This document shows positions 30,530 to 34,985 of a stretch of 34,985 bases of DNA, one piece after another. Location: NCBI GenBank assembly GCA_015487695.1, contig WFPF01000043.1, positions 1 through 34,985 on the forward strand, in the 5' to 3' direction. The translations under genes and the position numbers were made by a program. Numbering within the stretch: position 1 is the stretch's first letter; each line of letters opens with the position of its first letter. Origin of the DNA: Chitinophagales bacterium (GTDB taxonomy: Bacteria > Bacteroidota > Bacteroidia > Chitinophagales > S012-47). The notes beneath the pieces were generated by a model, which saw nothing but the letters and a program-made list of their open reading frames with translations, did no database searches and was not told the DNA's origin.

Positions 30530-31873
30530 TTATTCAAATTCAGAGTCATCTTCCTCAAAGAAGCGCTTCCCGGTATTCAGTATCCGGTCAAACCAGCGCA
30601 TCTTCGGAGCTTTTGTACTCTTGGTTTCTTCTCTTTCTTCCGCTTCACTATCTCCGGCTTCTTCACCGGCCAGCGTGCGCACAGGTTCTTTTTGCCGGGC
30701 TCTTTCCCGCTCGTAGTCAAAATCTTCAAATCCTTTGATATTGAGCCCGATTCCCGTTGCATACATCGGGTGTTTGATCTCATCCGTGTATCCCTTGCAG
30801 AGGTGCTCGGTCGGATAACCCACCCGGGCGTTCATTCCGGTGATATATTCCACCAGTTGCGGCAGGCTTTTCAATTTGCTTCCGCCCCCTGTGAGGACAA
30901 TGCCTCCGATCAGCTTGTTGCGAAAACCGGAGTGCTTGATTTCGTAGAATACATGCTCCACGATTTCTTCCATGCGTGCCTGAATGATGTGAGAAAGGTT
31001 CTTGACCGAGATTTCGCGCGGAGGCATGCCCCGCAGACCCGGAATGGAGACAATCTCATTTTCCTGGGCTTCCACGGCAAAGGCCGATCCGAATCGCACC
31101 TTCAGCTGCTCGGCCTGGTTGCGCATGATCATGCAGCCTTCCTTGATGTCCTCGGTGATTACATTTCCTCCAAATGGGATGACGGCTGTATGCCGTATGA
31201 TGTTGTCCTGAAAGATGGCAATGTCCGTGGTTCCTCCCCCGATATCAACGAGGGCCACTCCGGCTTCTTTTTCTTCATCGCTGAGTACGGCAGCGGAAGA
31301 AGCCAGTGGCTCGAGGATGAGGTCCTTCACCTCAAGTCCCGCTTTTTTTACGCATTTATATATGTTCCGAATCGGGTTAACCTGGCCGGCAATGATGTGG
31401 AAGTTGGCCTCGAGGCGCACCCCGGCCATTCCGATCGGCTCTTTGATGCCCTGCTCATGGTCCACAATATAATCCTGGGGCAGCACATGGATAATTTTCT
31501 CACCGGGCTGCAGCACCAGCTTGTGCATGTCGTTGACCAGGCGCTCCACATCCCGCCCGCTGATCTCGTCATCCTGGTTGTCGCGCACCAGGATGCCACG
31601 GTGCTGGAGGCTGCGGATATGTTGTCCTGCAATACCCACATAGACTTCACGGATATCGAAACCCGCCTTGGCAGAAGCCTCGTCCACCGCATCGCGAATG
31701 GAGTTGACCGTTTTGTCAATATTGGAGACCACCCCCCTCAGTACGCCCAGCGATTCGGCCCTTCCGGAACCCAGCACTTCCAGTTTTCCGTGCTCATTTC
31801 GCCTGCTGACGATCACCGAAATCTTGGTAGTCCCAATGTCGAGGCCTACGATTATTTTGTCTTGTTCATTCAT
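30530..31873 (-). CDS. ftsA: Cell division protein FtsA
   Basis: The actin-like membrane tether of FtsZ. From ATG 31873 it has 447 residues: phosphate-1 motif VGLDIGTTKISVIV, the 1C domain after residue 85, VDIGGGTTDIAIF (phosphate 2) and IVLTGGGSKL (adenosine motif). A charged low-complexity segment (about 390-425) precedes the C-terminal amphipathic stretch (MRWFDRILNTGKRFFE), the likely membrane anchor. ATG 31873 starts two bases after the ftsQ stop; the longer frame to 31891 would overlap ftsQ. Confidence 0.96.
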   Translation of the reverse strand: MNEQDKIIVGLDIGTTKISVIVSRRNEHGKLEVLGSGRAESLGVLRGVVSNIDKTVNSIRDAVDEASAKAGFDIREVYVGIAGQHIRSLQHRGILVRDNQDDEISGRDVERLVNDMHKLVLQPGEKIIHVLPQDYIVDHEQGIKEPIGMAGVRLEANFHIIAGQVNPIRNIYKCVKKAGLEVKDLILEPLASSAAVLSDEEKEAGVALVDIGGGTTDIAIFQDNIIRHTAVIPFGGNVITEDIKEGCMIMRNQAEQLKVRFGSAFAVEAQENEIVSIPGLRGMPPREISVKNLSHIIQARMEEIVEHVFYEIKHSGFRNKLIGGIVLTGGGSKLKSLPQLVEYITGMNARVGYPTEHLCKGYTDEIKHPMYATGIGLNIKGFEDFDYERERARQKEPVRTLAGEEAGDSEAEEREETKSTKAPKMRWFDRILNTGKRFFEEDDSEFE

Positions 31874-31875
31874 GT

Positions 31876-32658
31876 TTATCTCCTTTTGCAAACGATTTGC
31901 TTCTTAAATCTTAAGTCGATCTGACGATAATTCTGCCATCCTGCCTTTCTGATCCCTTTGCTGTAGAAAAGCTCCAGTTTCTCTTTTTTTTGCTTTGATT
32001 CCGAAAGATCACCCCAGAGTATGCTGTGGTTGTCAATTTTCGGTATCAGTTCAAAAAGACCATCGGGTCTCACAATTATTTCATCAACAAGCGCCCTCAA
32101 AAAGGGGTCGTGATAAATAAATTCCGCCAGTTCAAAGAGCTTTTTCAATCCTTCCCTTTCGAGGCCACCCCGGCTTTTTCCATTGTCCTCAATGGCCCCT
32201 GTAGCTACAGCTACTCTAGGAGTAAATTTACCCGAGAAGGGCATTTTGCGTCCGCTTTCACTTATATAATAACTAACACGGGAGCTGTTAATAACCCTTA
32301 AAATGGGCCTTTCCTGTTCGATGTTCACGTGAAGCTTCCCATTGATATCGGCAAAGACTTCTGCCTGTCTGATATAGGGATTTGACGTTAGTTTTTCTTC
32401 GAGCTGCCGGATGCCTATGTCGGCAATCGTATACTGGTTTAATGCTTTACCGAGGTCTCTGGTTATCAATTGCTCCACCTCTTCCGGAGAAACAAAATAA
32501 TCTCCGTTTCCATAGTTTATATCCACCAAAATGCCCTCTTTCAGCGGGGTTTCGGCCTGCTTGCGCGATGCCGAAAGCAGCAAAAAGAGAAGTCCGGCAC
32601 TGACGGAGAGTGTCAGGGTGGCTCTGAGCAGTTTTTTTACTTTTCTGTTGATTCTCAT
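31876..32658 (-). CDS. ftsQ: Cell division protein FtsQ
   Basis: A bitopic divisome protein linking early and late division proteins. It has a short basic cytosolic tail, one transmembrane helix (about residues 12-28, LTLSVSAGLLFLLLSA), a POTRA-like region (about 42-110; FVSPEEVEQLI, LEEKLTSNPYIRQAEVFADI) and a beta domain (LHVNIEQERPILRV). 260 residues, normal size. It overlaps murC by four bases and precedes ftsA by two bases. Similarity is weak at sequence level as usual; gene order makes the call safe. Confidence 0.92.
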   Translation of the reverse strand: MRINRKVKKLLRATLTLSVSAGLLFLLLSASRKQAETPLKEGILVDINYGNGDYFVSPEEVEQLITRDLGKALNQYTIADIGIRQLEEKLTSNPYIRQAEVFADINGKLHVNIEQERPILRVINSSRVSYYISESGRKMPFSGKFTPRVAVATGAIEDNGKSRGGLEREGLKKLFELAEFIYHDPFLRALVDEIIVRPDGLFELIPKIDNHSILWGDLSESKQKKEKLELFYSKGIRKAGWQNYRQIDLRFKKQIVCKRR

Positions 32659-34016
32659 ACGCTTCGATTTTTTAATGCTTCCTCTATGGTCTGCAATTCA
32701 CGGTCGATGTCTCCGGCACCGGCCGTTAGCAGAAGCCCGGGCTTCAGGCTGAGAAGGGTGTCTATTAAATCGGACTTTTCAATCAGATGTACCTTCATTG
32801 CGGGGAGTTTTTCGGCTATCAGGTGACTCGAAACACCGGGAATGGGCTCTTCGCGGGCCGGATATACGGGCAGCAGAATGAGTTCATCCACTTCGCTGAG
32901 TACACGTGCAAACTCCGCAGCCAGGTCGCGGGTGCGGCTGTAAAGGTGCGGCTGGAAGACAAGCGTCAGTCTGCGGGTCGGATACATTTCGCGCACACTT
33001 CGTATCAGCAGTTCAATCTCCTTCGGGTGGTGGGCATAGTCATCTATAAATACAATATCTTCCCGCCTTAAACGATATTCAAATCGCCTTTTAATGCCTT
33101 TGAAACGCGGCAGGGCCCTGCGTATATCACCGGGGGAAACACCCATTTCAAGAGCCACTGCGATGGCCGCCACCGCGTTTTCTACATTGTGAATGCCCGG
33201 GAAAGCAAGTTCCAGCCCCTCGATCTGCAACCCGGGAGACACAAAGTCAAAGCGATAAGTTCCTTCTCCCGCATGTATGTTCGCGGCATGCAGCGGGGCC
33301 TTCGCATCCAGGGCATATTCCTTTGCTTCCGTGCCGGAAAAAGGCCGAAGCGGTAGTCCTTTTTTGATAATCAGCCGGCCCTGATCAGACAGCAATGCTG
33401 CAAAATCGGAATAGGCCGCCTGCAAATGCTCCAGATCGCCATACACATCGAGGTGATCGGGATCGATAGCCGAAATAACAGCCAGGTCGGGATGAAGGTG
33501 AAGAAATGAACGGTCATATTCATCGGCCTCCACCACCAGAATGTTTTCTTCGGCCGGCAGAAAATTGCCGTTAAAATTTCCCGAGATTCCTCCCAGAAAA
33601 GCTCCTGTCCGGATAGATCCGCTGCGCAGCAGATGGGCAATCAGCGTGCTGATGCTTGTTTTGCCATGCGTACCGGCCACGGCTATGGTAAAGGGTTCAC
33701 GTGTGATGTCTCCCAGAATCTCGGCCCGCTTTTTTACCGCTATTCCCTTTTCTTCGGCCCGGCTTATCTGGGGATGCGATACGGGCACAGCCGGAGTATA
33801 GACCAGAAGGTCAATATCCTCCCACATCGAGGAGACCTGCTCATCCTTTGTTATGTATGCACCTTCGTGGCTGAGGGCATCGCTGATTTCAGACTGAACC
33901 CGGTCATATCCGCCCACCTTGATGCCCTGGTGCATAAAATAGCGCGCGAGGGCGCTCATGCCGATGCCGCCAATGCCCACAAACCATGCTTTTTTTATGT
34001 TCTTAATGCGCTGCAT
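32655..34016 (-). CDS. murC: UDP-N-acetylmuramate--L-alanine ligase
   Basis: Adds L-alanine to UDP-MurNAc, the first peptide step of peptidoglycan synthesis. The N-terminal nucleotide-binding GIGGIGMSALARY (residues 15-27) is followed by the ATP P-loop AGTHGKTSISTLI, VVEADEYDRSF, HNVENAVAAIA, and the C-terminal FIDDYAHHPKEIE and FQPHLYSRT typical of MurC. 453 residues. It overlaps murG by 14 bases and ftsQ by four. Confidence 0.97.
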   Translation of the reverse strand: MQRIKNIKKAWFVGIGGIGMSALARYFMHQGIKVGGYDRVQSEISDALSHEGAYITKDEQVSSMWEDIDLLVYTPAVPVSHPQISRAEEKGIAVKKRAEILGDITREPFTIAVAGTHGKTSISTLIAHLLRSGSIRTGAFLGGISGNFNGNFLPAEENILVVEADEYDRSFLHLHPDLAVISAIDPDHLDVYGDLEHLQAAYSDFAALLSDQGRLIIKKGLPLRPFSGTEAKEYALDAKAPLHAANIHAGEGTYRFDFVSPGLQIEGLELAFPGIHNVENAVAAIAVALEMGVSPGDIRRALPRFKGIKRRFEYRLRREDIVFIDDYAHHPKEIELLIRSVREMYPTRRLTLVFQPHLYSRTRDLAAEFARVLSEVDELILLPVYPAREEPIPGVSSHLIAEKLPAMKVHLIEKSDLIDTLLSLKPGLLLTAGAGDIDRELQTIEEALKNRSV

Positions 34017-34985
34017 CCTCTCTTTTTTTGATGATTTCTATCACATCGGAAGCGATGCGATCGGCTGCATCATGAATGGCCATTTTGCGGATATTGGCGC
34101 TCATGCGCTCGCGCAGTCCACCGTTTTCGACCAGTTTGATAATTTGCTCAACGAGGCGCTGTGGTGCATCCCGGTCGCTGACGGTCATCGCTGCATTGCG
34201 ATCCTCCAGCGCCTGGGCATTTTTGCTTTGATGATCTTCGGCCACGTTGGGCGAAGGCACCAGAATGACCGGCTTGCCAACAATCTGAAGCTCGGAAACG
34301 GCAATGGCACCTGCCCGCGAAACAATGACATCCGCAGCGGCATATGCCGAGGCCATATCGCGGATGAACGGAACGATGCGAATTTCGGGCTGATCCCTTG
34401 CCATATCTTTGTAGCGATCATAGTAGAGTTTACCTGTCTGCCAGATAAGGCGCAATCCGGCATGTCTGAATTTTTCGATATCCCCGGCTATGGAGCGGTT
34501 GATGGTCAGAGAACCCAGACTCCCACCGACTACAAGCACTACGGGTTTGCTTCGGTCCCAGCCATATCTATCGAGTGCTTCTTCCTTCGTCACCCGGGAG
34601 TTCCGAATGGCTTCCCGCACGGGATTGCCGGACTTCACGATTTTGCCGGCATCAAACCAGCGCTCCATGCGGTCGTAGGCCACGTAAATGCGATCCACGT
34701 AGCGGGCGAGCAATTTGTTCGTAATACCGGGATAAGAGTTTTGTTCCTGAATTACCGTGGGTATTTTCCTGCGCGATGCCACCCAGAGTGTGGGGCCGCT
34801 GGCATATCCGCCCACCCCGATCACTACCTGGGGGTCAAACTTCCGGATAATGCCACGCGCTTTGAGAATGCTGCCCAAAAGGCGGAACGGCAGACCGAGG
34901 TTCTTCAGCATATTTTTCCGGTCGATGCCCCGGATGGGCAGCCCTTCAATTTCATAGCCGGCATCGGGTACGCGTTCCATCTCCA
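34003..34985 (-). CDS. murG: UDP-GlcNAc:lipid I N-acetylglucosaminyltransferase, 5' end outside window
   Basis: Makes lipid II at the cytosolic membrane face. The frame is open through the right edge (the codon before the listed Met reads Glu, as in the family's GMEMERVP region), so about 30-40 N-terminal residues with the first G-loop are missing. Visible are VVIGVGGYASGPTLWVA, IQEQNSYPGITNKLLA, VVGGSLGSLTINRSI, VSRAGAIAVSEL and LVPSPNVAEDHQSKNA, which together define MurG. It is the first visible gene of the dcw block; the upstream ftsW/murD part would lie to the right. Confidence 0.95.
   Translation of the reverse strand, partial: EMERVPDAGYEIEGLPIRGIDRKNMLKNLGLPFRLLGSILKARGIIRKFDPQVVIGVGGYASGPTLWVASRRKIPTVIQEQNSYPGITNKLLARYVDRIYVAYDRMERWFDAGKIVKSGNPVREAIRNSRVTKEEALDRYGWDRSKPVVLVVGGSLGSLTINRSIAGDIEKFRHAGLRLIWQTGKLYYDRYKDMARDQPEIRIVPFIRDMASAYAAADVIVSRAGAIAVSELQIVGKPVILVPSPNVAEDHQSKNAQALEDRNAAMTVSDRDAPQRLVEQIIKLVENGGLRERMSANIRKMAIHDAADRIASDVIEIIKKREDAAH

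Noticed and set aside
30359-31924. 521-codon plus-strand ORF over ftsA
   Set aside because: Antisense of ftsA; no recognisable family, and ftsA is unambiguous.
1-34985. Mobile element or recent genomic island around the electron-transfer operon
   Set aside because: The operon is flanked by housekeeping units on both sides without integrase, transposase, direct repeats or tRNA junction at its ends; the tRNA-Glu is 2.4 kb away beyond gap-pgk.

Overview
The window comes from a member of the Bacteroidota of moderate GC content. The supporting signs are: the ordered block rpmB-rpmG-DUF4295-ftsY-rimO; the murG-murC-ftsQ-ftsA-ftsZ cluster, with an FtsZ tail typical of the phylum; a fused CcsB-CcsA cytochrome c maturation protein; a type IX secretion C-terminal domain on an esterase; bacillithiol synthesis (bshC); and several promoters of the TTG-N17-20-TAnnTTTG type. 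Genus cannot be fixed from the sequence alone. No insertion sequence, integrase, phage gene or CRISPR array was seen.

Layout. 1-2167 (+): end of a YbbR-domain gene, coaE and a trans-sulfuration-type PLP enzyme. 2164-4779 (-): fabD, folE, a PTPS-type pterin synthase and a DUF922 putative metalloprotease. 4918-9515 (-): two transcription units, rpmB-rpmG-DUF4295 and ftsY-rimO-bshC, separated by a terminator that overlaps the next promoter. 9516-10127 holds no convincing gene. 10128-20510 (+): a seven-gene operon for trans-envelope electron transfer. 20544-22744 (-): gap-pgk, with a divergent tRNA-Glu at 22884. 23126-24964 (+): a secreted esterase and pnuC. 24994-28171 (-): a copper group (AraC regulator with an HMA-like sensor domain, CopA, small HMA protein). 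28382 (+): a NadR-type nicotinamide riboside kinase. 28967 to the right edge (-): ftsZ, ftsA, ftsQ, murC and partial murG.

The most interesting part is the 10.4-kb operon at 10128-20510. Its products can be lined up as a path across the envelope: a membrane-anchored flavo-iron-sulfur protein (NAD(P)H/FAD and ferredoxin-like domains), a membrane protein with two H-x13-H heme-b pairs, two exported multiheme c-type cytochromes with 20 and 13 CxxCH motifs (33 in total), an outer-membrane beta-barrel protein, an OB-fold lipoprotein, and a CcsBA heme-attachment system. I see no recognisable terminal reductase (no CxxCK heme site, no molybdopterin or copper domain), so an extracellular electron-transfer conduit or a novel respiratory branch is an inference. 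Within it, the flavoprotein has lost one cysteine from each of its two Fe-S motifs (Ser and His instead) and seems to carry its C-terminal FAD segment ahead of the Rossmann fold. The two cytochromes look like one heme-repeat array cut into two genes in the middle of a repeat.
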